Source: Glycomyces amatae (GTDB lineage Bacteria > Actinomycetota > Actinomycetes > Mycobacteriales > Micromonosporaceae). Taken from it: a stretch of DNA of 64,000 bases. Shown one piece after another: positions 26,396 to 37,578 of this stretch. A program made the position numbers and the translations under genes. The notes under the pieces are model-generated. The model was given only the letters and a program-made list of their open reading frames with translations, did no database searches and was not told where the DNA came from. How positions within the stretch are numbered: position 1 is the stretch's first letter; each line of letters begins with the position of its first letter. The stretch covers positions 61,821 through 125,820 of the forward strand of contig NZ_JAJLQZ010000015.1 in the NCBI RefSeq assembly GCF_020991375.1, read 5' to 3'.

Positions 26396-26547
26396 CTCAT
26401 CGGCGTTCACTCCGGTTCGGGGAGAGGCGAGCGCAGCGAGCCGGCGGGCGGGGTGACGGGTGCACACTCATCGGCGTTCACTCCGGTTCGGGGAGAGGCG
26501 AGCGCAGCGAGCCGGCGGGCGGGGTGACGGGTGTGGGTTCATCGGCG
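26396..26547. repeat. 71-bp tandem direct repeat, two copies plus a partial third
   Basis: The unit starting CTCATCGGCGTTCACTCCGG occurs at 26396 and again at 26467, nearly identical across 71 bp. A third partial copy (TCATCGGCG) begins about 26539. The copies lie between the response regulator and the DUF485-like gene, and the TCA of the unit supplies the regulator stop codon. It looks like a recent slippage or unequal-crossover duplication of the gene end. Confidence 0.9.
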
Positions 26548-27294
26548 CCCGCGCGCGGCTTCCAGGAGGCGGTCGCGCAGCTGCCGGGAGTGGCGGCGGC
26601 TCACCGGAACCTCGCCCGCGTCGGTCACGGCCACGAGCCCGGCCGTGGAGGTCACGCGGAGCTCGGTCACGGCCGCGAGGTTGATGAGGAAGGACCGGTG
26701 CGCGCGCACGAACCCGGCCGCGTCCCAGACCTGCTCGAGGTAGGTGAGGGACTGGCGCAGGAGGTGCGAGGCCCGCCCGGCGTCCTTCTGGGCGCAGTGG
26801 AGGCGCACGTAGTCGCCGTGGGCCTCGGCGTAGGCGATGTCATCGCGGCGCACGAAGACGGTGCGCCCGGCGAGTTCGACCTGGACGACGGCGAGGTCGT
26901 CGGCCTTGTCTCCCACGGCGGGCGGGCCGGGGCGGCGGCCGATGCGGGCCACGGCCTCGGCGAGGCGCTCGGGCCGGAAGGGCTTGAGCAGGTAGTCGGC
27001 CGCGCCGAGGCCGAAGGCCTCGACGGCGTGGTTGTCGTAGGCGGTGACGAACACGATCGCGGGCGGGTCCGAGAGGCGCTTGAGGATGCGCGCGACGTCC
27101 ATGCCGGTGAGGCCGGGCATGGCGATGTCGAGGAAGGCCGCGTCGAAGGTGCCGCCGCCGAGGAGGCGCACCGCCTCGTCGCCGCCGGCGGCGACGAGGA
27201 CGTCGCCGACGCTGGGCAGCTCGGCGAGCTGCGTGGCGAGTTCGGTGCGGGTCGACGGCTCGTCCTCGACGACGAGCACGCGCAGGAGGCTCAT
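26539..27294 (-). CDS. LytTR-type response regulator
   Basis: This 251-residue response regulator has an N-terminal receiver domain (acidic pair VVEDEP, phospho-acceptor Asp in FLDIAMPG, Lys in YLLKPFRPE) and a C-terminal LytTR DNA-binding domain. The LytTR domain runs from about residue 140, with AEAHGDYVRLH, FVRAHRSFLINL and VPVSRRHSRQLRDRL. It belongs to the LytR/AlgR/BtsR group. The cognate kinase gene lies 106 bp upstream, and a symporter pair lies downstream in the same direction. By analogy with LytSR and BtsSR it may sense pyruvate or a similar acid and activate the carrier. Confidence 0.93.
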   Translation of the reverse strand: MSLLRVLVVEDEPSTRTELATQLAELPSVGDVLVAAGGDEAVRLLGGGTFDAAFLDIAMPGLTGMDVARILKRLSDPPAIVFVTAYDNHAVEAFGLGAADYLLKPFRPERLAEAVARIGRRPGPPAVGDKADDLAVVQVELAGRTVFVRRDDIAYAEAHGDYVRLHCAQKDAGRASHLLRQSLTYLEQVWDAAGFVRAHRSFLINLAAVTELRVTSTAGLVAVTDAGEVPVSRRHSRQLRDRLLEAARGRR

Positions 27295-27400
27295 CGGCGC
27301 CCGCTCCGATCGGCGGCGGGGCGGGCGGGCCGGGTCCGGTGCGGGCGCGCAGCGCCCACGGTTTCGGGTGGCGGCGGGCGACGGGCGGGCGGATGCGGGC

Positions 27401-28453
27401 TCATGCGTGCACTCCTCGGGCGTAGCGGGGGATTCTCACGGTGGCCTTGGTCCCGGCGCCGGGCGCGGTGTCGAGCCACAGGCCGTACTCGGGGCCGTAG
27501 ACGGCCCGCAGGCGCTTGTCCACGTTGGCCAGGCCGATGCGCCCCGAGCCCTGCCGGCTGCCGGTCAGGATCGCCTTGGCCGTCTCCGGTTCCATGCCCG
27601 CGCCGTCGTCCTCGATCTCGATGACGCACAGGGCGCCCTCGGAGAAGCCGCGCACGGCGATGTGGCCGGTGCCGGGCCGCGACTCGAAGCCGTGGCGGAC
27701 GGCGTTCTCCACCAGCGGCTGGACCACCAGGAACGGGATGGGCACGGGCAGGACCTCCGGGGCGATGCGCACGGTGATGTCGAGGCGGTCGTCGAAGCGG
27801 GCCCGCTGGAGCTCGAGGTAGGTCTGCACCGCCTGGAGCTCGTCGGCCACGGTGGCGTAGTCGCCGGTGTTGGCGAAGGAGTACCGCAGGTAGTCCGAGA
27901 AGTCGGTGAGCAGTTCGCGGGCCCGCTCGGGGTCGGTGCGGGTGTGGGCGCTGATGGCGGCGAGGGCGTTGTGCATGAAGTGCGGGGAGATCTGGGCGCG
28001 GAGGGTGCGCAGGTCGGCGGCGGCGATGCGGTCGCGGGAGCGGTCGAGCTCGGCGTGGTCGAGCGCCGTGGCGACCAGGTGGGCGGCCTCGGCGAGCTCG
28101 GCGTCGCCGACGTCCCCTGCGAGGATCAGGCAGCCGACCACGTCGCCCGAGACCACCAGGGGGGCGGCCCGCAGCGGCGGGGCGGTGACCGGTTCGAGCA
28201 CGTCGAGGGTCTCGACCAGGAGGCTCTGGGCCGCGTCGGCGTCGAGTCCCCCCGAGACGGCCAGGAGCCGTTCGCAGTCGGCGAGGGCGACCGCGTCGGC
28301 GGCGAGGAGCCGGGCGAGGCGCCGGGTGGCGGCCTGGGCCCCCTTGTCGGTGAGGCCGTCGGCGAGCGCCTCGCCGATCTGCCGCGAGAGCCGCAGGGCG
28401 GCCAGCGTCGCCGCGCCGCCGGCGCGCCGTCGCTGAGGGGATCGCGCGATCAC
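27401..28453 (-). CDS. LytS-like sensor histidine kinase (cytoplasmic)
   Basis: This 350-residue kinase of the His_kinase (LytS/YpdA) family has the H-box LRAQISPHFMHNALAAI (about residues 150-166) and the N-box QPLVENAVRHGF. The GIGLAN-type G-box appears as GRIGLANVDKRL. The first 130 residues look like a GAF-type sensor. The 5-helix membrane sensor usual for LytS is absent, so it should sense a cytoplasmic signal or bind a partner. It starts at a GTG at 28453. It is transcribed with the LytTR regulator. Confidence 0.9.
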   Translation of the reverse strand: MIARSPQRRRAGGAATLAALRLSRQIGEALADGLTDKGAQAATRRLARLLAADAVALADCERLLAVSGGLDADAAQSLLVETLDVLEPVTAPPLRAAPLVVSGDVVGCLILAGDVGDAELAEAAHLVATALDHAELDRSRDRIAAADLRTLRAQISPHFMHNALAAISAHTRTDPERARELLTDFSDYLRYSFANTGDYATVADELQAVQTYLELQRARFDDRLDITVRIAPEVLPVPIPFLVVQPLVENAVRHGFESRPGTGHIAVRGFSEGALCVIEIEDDGAGMEPETAKAILTGSRQGSGRIGLANVDKRLRAVYGPEYGLWLDTAPGAGTKATVRIPRYARGVHA

Positions 28454-28483
28454 CCGCTAACTGTAACGTGGGGCACATCGAGT

Positions 28484-28513
28484 GGCGGGGAGGGCCGGGT
28501 GGCCCTCCCCGCC
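28484..28513 (-). terminator. Terminator after the larger symporter gene
   Basis: A perfect 13-bp stem (28484-28496 and 28501-28513) with a 4-nt loop lies between the symporter stop and the kinase start. It has no U tract. It separates the DUF485-symporter operon from the kinase-regulator operon. Confidence 0.75.
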
Positions 28514-28523
28514 TGGGACCGGC

Positions 28524-30203
28524 TCAGTGACTCACGGCCCGTTCGGAGCCCGCGCCGGTCAGCGCCCTCACCTGGAGGGTCTGGAACCGGTCGGTGCGGG
28601 ACTCGTCGCTCGTCAGCGTGCCGACCACGGCGCAGACGAGACCGAGCGGGATGGACACCAAGCCCGGGTTCGACATCGGGAACCATGCGATGTCGACCCC
28701 AGCGCCGAGCAGCGAGTTTTCGGCTCCGGAGAACACCGGAGAGAACACGACCAGGGTGATGGAGATGATCAGGCCGCCGTAGATGCCCCACAGCGCGCCG
28801 CTGGTGTTGAACCGCTTCCAGAACAGGCTGAGCAGGAGCGTCGGCAGGTTCGCGGAGGCGGCCACGGCGAAGGCGAGTCCGACCAGGAACGCCACGTTGA
28901 GGTTCTGGGCGAAGATCGCCAGGACGATCGCGACGGCGCCGATGCCGATCGAGGCGAGCTTGGCGACGCCGACCTCTTGGCGCTCGGTGGCCTTCCCGCG
29001 CTTGATGACGCTGTTGTACAGGTCGTGCGCGAGCGACGAGGACGAGGCGATGACCAGGCCCGAGACCGTCGACAGGATCGCGGCGAACGCCGCCGAGGCG
29101 ATGATCGCCAGCATGACCGCGCCGAGCGTCGATCCGCCCACGTCGCCGCCGACGACCTCCGCCAGCTGCGGCCCGGCGGTGTTCCCGGCCGCGTCCTGCG
29201 CGGTGATCGCCTCGTAGCCCACGATGGCGGCCGCGCCGAAGCCGAGCACGAGCGTCATCAGGTAGAAGGCGCCGATCAGGCCGATGCCCCAGTTGATGGA
29301 CTTGCGCGCGATGCGGGCGTCGGGGACGGTGTAGAAGCGGATGAGCACGTGCGGGAGGCCGGCGGTGCCCAGGACCAGCGCGAGGCCGAGGCTGAGCAGG
29401 TCGAGCTTGTTCCACATGGTCTGGACCGCGTCGCCCGGGACCTCGACGCCGTAGCGCAGGCCCGGTTCGAGGAACGCCGCGCCCTGGCCGGAGGCCGCGG
29501 CGGCGTCGTCGAGCAGGCTCGAGACGTTGAAGCCGTACTGCCCCAGGACCATGATGGTGAGGATCGCCGCGCCGCCGACGAGCACGCAGGCCTGGAAGAT
29601 CTGGACCCACGTGTTGCCCTTCATGCCGCCGAGGGCGACATAGAGGGTCATGATGAGGCCGACGAAGACGATGCCGACGATCTTGGCGGTGTCGGCGTCC
29701 ATGCCCAGGAACGTCTGGCCCTCCTTGATGCCCAGCAGGAGCGCGATGAGCGCGCCCGCGCCGACCATCTGGGCGAGCAGGTAGAAGATCGAGACGCTCA
29801 GGGTGGAGACGGCCGCGGCGGTGCGGACCGGGCGCTGGCGCATCCGGAACGAGAGCACGTCGGCCATGGTGAACCGGCCGGTGTTGCGCAGCATCTCGGC
29901 GACCAGGAGGAGGGCCACGAGCCAGGCGACGAGGAAGCCGATGGAGTACAGGAACCCGTCGTAGCCGAACAGGGCGATCGTCCCGGCGATGCCGAGGAAG
30001 GAGGCCGCGGACATGTAGTCCGAGGCGATCGCGAAGCCGTTCTGCCAGGCGGAGAAGCTGCGGCCGCCGGAGTGGAAGTCGGTGGCGGTGCGGGTGTAGC
30101 GGTGGCCCCAGATGCTGATGCCGATGGTGACGGCCACGGTGAGCAGGAACAGGACCATCGTCAGGGTGCGGCCGGTGCCTTCGGCCTGGGCGAGGAAGTC
30201 CAT
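28524..30203 (-). CDS. Cation/monocarboxylate symporter (ActP/MctC-like)
   Basis: This 559-residue sodium:solute symporter is close to ActP and to Corynebacterium MctC, which take up acetate, pyruvate and propionate. Features include SDYMSAASFLGIAG, the glycine-rich GGMKGNTWVQIFQ, and LIASSSSLAHDLYNS (written VIASSSSLAHDLYNS here). The ATG at 30203 overlaps the stop of the DUF485 gene (TGATG), the usual actinobacterial arrangement. It is a better ActP match than the second symporter at 24498-26000. Confidence 0.93.
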   Translation of the reverse strand: MDFLAQAEGTGRTLTMVLFLLTVAVTIGISIWGHRYTRTATDFHSGGRSFSAWQNGFAIASDYMSAASFLGIAGTIALFGYDGFLYSIGFLVAWLVALLLVAEMLRNTGRFTMADVLSFRMRQRPVRTAAAVSTLSVSIFYLLAQMVGAGALIALLLGIKEGQTFLGMDADTAKIVGIVFVGLIMTLYVALGGMKGNTWVQIFQACVLVGGAAILTIMVLGQYGFNVSSLLDDAAAASGQGAAFLEPGLRYGVEVPGDAVQTMWNKLDLLSLGLALVLGTAGLPHVLIRFYTVPDARIARKSINWGIGLIGAFYLMTLVLGFGAAAIVGYEAITAQDAAGNTAGPQLAEVVGGDVGGSTLGAVMLAIIASAAFAAILSTVSGLVIASSSSLAHDLYNSVIKRGKATERQEVGVAKLASIGIGAVAIVLAIFAQNLNVAFLVGLAFAVAASANLPTLLLSLFWKRFNTSGALWGIYGGLIISITLVVFSPVFSGAENSLLGAGVDIAWFPMSNPGLVSIPLGLVCAVVGTLTSDESRTDRFQTLQVRALTGAGSERAVSH

Positions 30204-30556
30204 CAGCGGTCCTCTCCGTAGTGGATGGCGTCGTGGAGCTCGGTCGCCTGCGGGTCGAAGTTCCGGGAGGCGTAGCGGGAGTAGCCCCAGGCGATGCCGA
30301 AGGTGGAGACGAACTGGCCCAGGCCGAGCAGGAGGGCGACGTTGACGTTGCCGAAGACGACGGTGCCCATGAAGTCGCGGGCGTAGGCGGACAGGAGGAC
30401 GTACAGCAGGTACCAGGCGAAGAAAGCGAGGGTGGCGGGGACGATGAACCGGAACAGGCGGCGTTTGAGCTCGGTGAAGCGCGGGTCGTCGTAACTGGCC
30501 GCGAGCTGCTCGTCGGTGACCTCGGGCGGGGGTCCATCACGGGTGGGCGTTGCCAT
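30203..30556 (-). CDS. DUF485 membrane protein
   Basis: This 117-residue protein of the DUF485 family has two membrane helices (FIVPATLAFFAWYLLYVLL and VNVALLLGLGQFVSTFGIAW) and the family tail WGYSRYASRNFDP. It precedes ActP-type symporters and is probably needed for their activity or assembly; the exact role is unknown. The ATG at 30556 has GGAGGAAGG upstream. Confidence 0.92.
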   Translation of the reverse strand: MATPTRDGPPPEVTDEQLAASYDDPRFTELKRRLFRFIVPATLAFFAWYLLYVLLSAYARDFMGTVVFGNVNVALLLGLGQFVSTFGIAWGYSRYASRNFDPQATELHDAIHYGEDR

Positions 30557-30836
30557 CGGGCCTTCCTCCTTGAAGGGTTGCCGTGCCGGCTCCGTGCGTG
30601 GTTCGGGTCGGCGCGGTGACGGGTTTACAAGGAACCTATGAGGCGCGCGGGACACTGAGAAGCATCGATGTGACGTGGGTCGCCGGAGTGTCGCCTTCCT
30701 GCGGCGAGGCGGCGACGGGGCGTCGGCGAACGGGCGGTGAGCGGTCGGCGAGCGGTCGTGCGGGCGAACGATGAATCCGGGGCGCGGTCCTCGTCTGAAC
30801 GGGGAGAGGCATTGGAACCGAACGAAGGAGCAGCCC

Positions 30837-31256
30837 ATGGCGAGCAAGATGATCTTCCTGAACCTGCCCGTGGCCGACCTGGCCGGGGCGAAGGCGTTCT
30901 ATCAGGCGCTCGGCTGGACCATCAACCCGGAGTTCACCGACGAGAACGCGGCCTGCGCGGTGGTGGACGACAACATCTGCCTGATGCTGCTCACCAAGGA
31001 CTTCTACACGACCTTCGCCGAGCGCCCGATCGCCGACACCGCGGCGTACTCGGCGGCGGCGTACGCGCTGGCGCTGCCGAGCCGGGAGGCGGTGGACGAG
31101 CTGACGGAGGCCGCGATCCAGGCCGGCGGCACCGAGGAGACGGCGAAGCAGGACCGGCGCGCCCAAGAGGCCGAGGTGGGCATGTACGGCCGGACGTTCC
31201 TGGACATCGACGGGCACCAGTGGGAGCCGTTCTACATGCCGTACGCGCAGTCGTAG
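30837..31256 (+). CDS. VOC family protein (glyoxalase-like)
   Basis: This 139-residue protein has the two beta-alpha-beta modules of the vicinal-oxygen-chelate superfamily: KMIFLNLPVADLAGAKAFY at the start and TFLDIDGHQWEPFYM near the end. The latter His/Glu resemble metal ligands. AAGGAG precedes the ATG at 30837. The substrate is unknown. It converges with another VOC gene over a strong hairpin. Confidence 0.88.
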   Translation: MASKMIFLNLPVADLAGAKAFYQALGWTINPEFTDENAACAVVDDNICLMLLTKDFYTTFAERPIADTAAYSAAAYALALPSREAVDELTEAAIQAGGTEETAKQDRRAQEAEVGMYGRTFLDIDGHQWEPFYMPYAQS

Positions 31257-31265
31257 GGCCCGTGT

Positions 31266-31302
31266 CCGGCGGCCGCCCCGCTCCGACCGGGGCGGCCGCC
31301 GG
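31266..31302. terminator. Bidirectional terminator, 15-bp stem
   Basis: A perfect 15-bp stem (31266-31280 and 31288-31302) with a 7-nt loop separates the two convergent VOC genes. Confidence 0.82.
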
Positions 31303-31329
31303 CGTGTTCGCAGGGCCGGTCCGGCGCCC

Positions 31330-31785
31330 TCAGGAGTGGACGCAGAACTCGTTGCCTTCGGGGTCGCCCATGACGACCCAGGTGGCGCCGCCCTCGTCGA
31401 AGCGGTCGCTCAGGCGCTCGCCGCCGAGGGCCTCGAGGCGCTCGACCTCGGCGTCGATGCGGTCGACGCCGACGTGCAGGTCCAGGTGGATCCGGTTCTT
31501 CACCGTCTTCGGCTCGGGCACGGCCTGGAAGAGCAGGCGCATGCCCTTGGTCCTGCCGGTCTCGGGGTCGGTCGGCGCGTCGGGGTCGTAGGCGGCCCCG
31601 AACTCCTTGAAGGCCCGGCGTCCGTCGACCTCGGTGAGCACGTCCTCCCCGATGAGCCCCTGGTCGAGGAGGCCCGCGATGATCCCGGAGTGGTCCTCGA
31701 CCTGGTAGCCCATCGCCTCGGCCCAGAAGGCCGCGAGCCGGTGGGGGTCGGCGCAGTCGATGCAGATCTTGAAGTGAACAGCCAT
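31330..31785 (-). CDS. VOC family protein (glyoxalase-like)
   Basis: This 151-residue VOC protein has the pattern FKICIDCADPHRLAAFWAE at the N-terminus, RIHLDLHVGVDRIDAEVERL in the middle and WVVMGDPEGNEFCVHS at the C-terminus. It is typical of the actinobacterial glyoxalase-like group. It follows the sigma factor gene by 60 bp, but a 13-bp-arm palindrome lies between, so they may be only partly co-transcribed. The substrate is unknown. Confidence 0.88.
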   Translation of the reverse strand: MAVHFKICIDCADPHRLAAFWAEAMGYQVEDHSGIIAGLLDQGLIGEDVLTEVDGRRAFKEFGAAYDPDAPTDPETGRTKGMRLLFQAVPEPKTVKNRIHLDLHVGVDRIDAEVERLEALGGERLSDRFDEGGATWVVMGDPEGNEFCVHS

Positions 31786-31812
31786 GGGGGCGAGCCTAGA
31801 CGGAGGGTGCGA

Positions 31813-31838
31813 CGGCCGCCCGCGATCGCGGGCGGCCG
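31813..31838 (-). terminator. 26-bp perfect palindrome after the sigma gene
   Basis: A perfect inverted repeat with 13-bp arms (31813-31825 and 31826-31838) and no spacer lies between the sigma factor stop and the VOC gene. It can form a hairpin in RNA and may terminate or attenuate transcription. Confidence 0.65.
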
Positions 31839-31845
31839 CGCCCGG

Positions 31846-32820
31846 TCAGGACTCGCGGTACTCGTTCGGGAGGCCGAACAGCGGGAAGAGCCGCGCGGTG
31901 TCGAGGAAGAAGTTGAGGCCGGCGATCTTGCCGTCCTCGGGTTCGAGGACCATGATCGACCACGGCGTCCACACGCCGGGCTCCCCGCTGGGCTTGTAGT
32001 GGCCGAAGGCCGGGAGGCCGTTGGCGCCCACCGGGACGAGCCTGGAGCCCCGGCAGGCCGAGCCGGTGCCAAGCATGAACTCGGCGACGCCCGCGTGCCC
32101 CTGGACCCACAGCGGGAACGGCGGCATCGAGAGCGCGACGTCCTGCGTGCACAGGGCCGTCAGCGCGTCCATGTCGTAGGCCTCGAAGGCGCTCACGTAG
32201 CCGTCGACGAGCTTGCGGGCCTCGGCGTCGTCGACCGCGTAGGCGTTCGCCGGCTGGGTGTGGACCTGCTCCATCGTGGCGCGGGCCCGCTGGAGGGCCG
32301 AGTTGACCGAGGCGGGGCTGAGGTGGAGCGCCTCGGCGGTCTCGGCGGCCGAGAAGCGCAGGACCTCGCGCATGAGCATCACCGCGCGCTGCTTGGCGGG
32401 CAGGTGCTGCACGGCCGCGACGAACGCGAGCCGCAGCGTGTCCTTGGCCTCGGCGGCGGCGGCCGGGTCGGCGCCGAAGGCCATCGAGTCGGGGATCGGC
32501 TCGACCCACAGGTAGTCGGGTTCGGGCGCGGGCAGGGGCGTGCCCGCGTCGGAGGCCGGGGCCAGGTCCATCGGCCGGGCCCGGCGCTGCGGGCCCTTGA
32601 GCATGTCCAGGCACACGTTGGTGGTGATCTTGTACAGCCACGAGCGCAGGGAGGAGCGCCCCTCGAAGGAGCCGTGCGATTTCCAGGCCCGGGTGAACGC
32701 CTCCTGGACGGCGTCCTCGGCCTCGAACGAGGAGCCGAGCATCCGGTACGCGTAGGCGCACAGTTCGCGGCGGTGCGGCTCGAACTCGGCCAGCACCTCG
32801 TCGTTGAGTGCAACGTTCAT
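31846..32820 (-). CDS. ECF sigma factor with SnoaL-like C-terminal domain (SigG-like)
   Basis: This 324-residue sigma factor has region 2 (YAYRMLGSSFEAEDAVQEAF, about 25-45), region 4 (RFSAAETAEALHLSPASVNS, about 165-185) and a C-terminal SnoaL-like domain of about 120 residues. The size and domain order match the SigG group. The DGGGK motif of ECF41 is not seen. The C-terminal domain probably modulates the sigma factor in place of a separate anti-sigma. The ATG at 32820 is preferred over a longer in-frame reading from 32877. The inducing signal is unknown. Confidence 0.88.
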   Translation of the reverse strand: MNVALNDEVLAEFEPHRRELCAYAYRMLGSSFEAEDAVQEAFTRAWKSHGSFEGRSSLRSWLYKITTNVCLDMLKGPQRRARPMDLAPASDAGTPLPAPEPDYLWVEPIPDSMAFGADPAAAAEAKDTLRLAFVAAVQHLPAKQRAVMLMREVLRFSAAETAEALHLSPASVNSALQRARATMEQVHTQPANAYAVDDAEARKLVDGYVSAFEAYDMDALTALCTQDVALSMPPFPLWVQGHAGVAEFMLGTGSACRGSRLVPVGANGLPAFGHYKPSGEPGVWTPWSIMVLEPEDGKIAGLNFFLDTARLFPLFGLPNEYRES

Positions 32821-32925
32821 GTGCACAGCCTTGCACAGCCCACCGACATTCGGGAAGACGGTGCGCGAATGCCGCACCGCTGGTAGACAGGTGTCCGAAA
32901 ACTCCCTTGTGGCACGAAGAAAGCG

Positions 32926-34953
32926 CTAGCGGGCCTTGCGGTGGTCGGCCATCCAGCGTTCGAACGCGTCCGCGCTCATCGGCTTGGCGAAGTGCCAGCC
33001 CTGCCCGGCGTGGCAGCCCCAGCCCTCCAGCTGCTTGCGGACCTTCTCGTCCTCGACGCCCTCGGCGACCACCTCGACGTCCAGGGCGCGGCCCAGGTCG
33101 ATCGTGGTGGAGACGATCGCGGCGTTGTCCGGGTCGTCGCTGAGCGAGGTCACGAAGGACTTGTCGATCTTGATCTCGGTGACCGGGAGCCGGCGCAGGT
33201 GCTGCATGGAGGAGAAGCCGGTGCCGAAGTCGTCGAGGCTGATGCCCACGCCGAGGTCGGAGAGGCGCTGCACGTTGACGACGACGCGCCGCGGGTCGGC
33301 CATGAGCGCCGACTCGGTGATCTCCAGCTGGAGCTTCGCGGCGTTCACGCCGTACGCGTCGATCCGCTCGGTCAGGAAGTCGGTGAACTCCGGGGACTGG
33401 AGGTCGCGGACCGAGACGTTCACGGCCATGCGCAGGTCGTACCCGGCCTCGTTCCAGGACCGGAGCTGGCGCAGGGCGATGTCCACGACCCGCTCGGTGA
33501 GCATCCGCATCACCGAGGAGTGCTCGGCGGTCTCGATGATCTCGGCCGGATTGACGACGCCGCGCTCGGGGTGGTGGTAGCGCAGCAGGGCCTCGGCCCC
33601 GATGACCTCGCCGTCCCCGAGGCGCACCTGCGGCTGGTAGAAGAGGTTCACGCCGGGGGCGTCGGGGTGGTCGAGGGCGCGGCGCACGTCGCCGAGGAGC
33701 AGGAGCCGCTCGGGCGAGTGGTGGTCGAACTCGGGCGCGTAGCGGGCGAACGAGGAGGCGCGCTGCTTCGACTCGTACATCGCGATGTCGGCGTGGCGGA
33801 AGAGCGTCTGGAAGTCGGGGCCGTCGTCGGGGAAGACCGCGATGCCGACCGAGCCGTCCACCTCGACGCTGGCGTCGCCCAGGACGATCGGGGCGTCCAG
33901 GCGGGCGCGGATCTCGCGGGCGCACTCCATCGGGTCGGTCATGCCGTCGAGCTCGCCCCACACGAAGGCGAACTCGTCGCCGCCGAGGTGGGCGATGGCC
34001 TTGCCGGGCGGGATGTCGGTCCGGAAGCGCTTGGCGAGCTCGACCAGGAGCTGGTCGCCCACCTCGTGGCCGAGGGCCGAGTTGACGTCGGCGAAGCGGT
34101 CGAGGTCGAGGATGAGCACGGCCACGGCGGTGCCGGTCTCGGCGGCGTCGGTGATCTTGGCGTCGGCGAACTCCTGGAAGCCCTTGCGGTTGAGCAGGCC
34201 GGTGAGCGGGTCGCTGTCGGCCTCGCGCTCGCGGTCGGCGGCGGTCTGGAGGATGCGGTAGACGGCGAAGATGGAGATGGCGGAGGCCGCCACCAGCCAC
34301 CAGGAGGCCATGGCCGCGGTGGCGAGGATCGGGGCGATCGCGACCTGCGTGGCGCGCAGCGCCCACTCGCTCTTGATCCACTGCCAGGTGAGGTCGGTCC
34401 AGGAGCCGCCGGTGCGCAGGGCCGACCGGGCGCCCACGAGGGCGCTGCTGACCAGGGGCCAGACCGCTCCGGCGGCGAAGACGGCGAGGAGCTGGGCCCA
34501 GGTGCCGTTCCAGGTCTCGCCGCCGGCGAGGAGGGTCCACACGTACCAGGCGGCGCACAGCGCGAGCGCCTGCTGCGAGACGTTGTAGACCGTCCGCCAG
34601 GCGGAGGCCTTGATCTGGACGCACAGGAGCACGACCGCGGCGGTCTGGACGATGACGGCGGGGATGAATCCCCAGGTGATCATCGTGGCGAGGACGTAGA
34701 CGAGGTAGATCGAGGCGATCGGCGACATCCACAGCCCGCCCCAGCGGGTGGGGCGCAGCTCGGCGACGAGGGCGAGGCCGGCGGTGAGCCAGAAGGCGAA
34801 GGGCACGCCGAGCCAGCCGCCGTCGGGCGCCTCAGCGCGCGCGGCGGTGATGCCGACGCCGACGATCGCGCACACGGCGACCGCGGTCGTGAAGCCGTAA
34901 TACCGGCCCGAGTGCTCTTTGGGCGCAGTGTTGCGCATGAGCGTCGTGGCCAT
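32926..34953 (-). CDS. GGDEF-EAL protein (cyclic di-GMP synthesis/breakdown)
   Basis: This 675-residue membrane protein has about eight helices in the first 235 residues, a GGDEF domain (about 245-405) and an EAL domain (about 420-670). The diguanylate cyclase signature HLGGDEFAF is intact. The EAL residues are also present: EALLRYHHP, NVSVRD, ITESALM, DDFGTGFSS, KIDKSFV, EGVE and GQGWHFAKP. Both activities could work. Cyclic di-GMP controls development in streptomycetes, so a developmental role is plausible. It is 105 bp upstream of the sigma factor on the same strand. Confidence 0.93.
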   Translation of the reverse strand: MATTLMRNTAPKEHSGRYYGFTTAVAVCAIVGVGITAARAEAPDGGWLGVPFAFWLTAGLALVAELRPTRWGGLWMSPIASIYLVYVLATMITWGFIPAVIVQTAAVVLLCVQIKASAWRTVYNVSQQALALCAAWYVWTLLAGGETWNGTWAQLLAVFAAGAVWPLVSSALVGARSALRTGGSWTDLTWQWIKSEWALRATQVAIAPILATAAMASWWLVAASAISIFAVYRILQTAADREREADSDPLTGLLNRKGFQEFADAKITDAAETGTAVAVLILDLDRFADVNSALGHEVGDQLLVELAKRFRTDIPPGKAIAHLGGDEFAFVWGELDGMTDPMECAREIRARLDAPIVLGDASVEVDGSVGIAVFPDDGPDFQTLFRHADIAMYESKQRASSFARYAPEFDHHSPERLLLLGDVRRALDHPDAPGVNLFYQPQVRLGDGEVIGAEALLRYHHPERGVVNPAEIIETAEHSSVMRMLTERVVDIALRQLRSWNEAGYDLRMAVNVSVRDLQSPEFTDFLTERIDAYGVNAAKLQLEITESALMADPRRVVVNVQRLSDLGVGISLDDFGTGFSSMQHLRRLPVTEIKIDKSFVTSLSDDPDNAAIVSTTIDLGRALDVEVVAEGVEDEKVRKQLEGWGCHAGQGWHFAKPMSADAFERWMADHRKAR

Positions 34954-35289
34954 ATCGCTCCTCCCACTGCCACACCGGTCCCCGGTGACGCGCCAGAATC
35001 ACCGAAGTCCGGTCGTGGCCGACTCCTCTGTCATATCGCGAATTCGGCTCCCGGACAACGCTGGGGGCACATGCGGCACACTTGTGACCAGGCGCGACAT
35101 CCTCGTGACAGAAACCGTTATCCATTCGCCGGCGGCAGGGTACCCCGAGGTCGATTTCGGACTCGGCGGCCCGTTCGGGCACGCGGTCCGGCCGTTGGCA
35201 CGGCAAGGGGCGAGCTTCCACAAGATGACTCTGCCTTGAAGTAACGAGGCTCCCCCCACCTCTGAATACGGATCGTTACCGATTTGTGA
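34954..35289. other. Intergenic region between ligA and GGDEF-EAL gene
   Basis: About 335 bp hold the promoter region of the GGDEF-EAL gene and the tail of ligA transcription. The stretch is less GC-rich than its surroundings. The palindrome ATCG-TTAC-CGAT lies near 35272. No gene is supported here and no clear hairpin terminator follows ligA. Confidence 0.4.
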
Positions 35290-37533
<2,244 letters not shown>

Positions 37534-37578
37534 TCAGCCGGGTCCGACGTTCCGGGGAGGCCGAAGCCTTACGCCAGC

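Noticed and set aside
34919..35239. 106-codon rightward ORF between ligA and the GGDEF-EAL gene
   Set aside because: It overlaps the start of the GGDEF-EAL gene antisense, has no ribosome-binding site and no recognisable domain.
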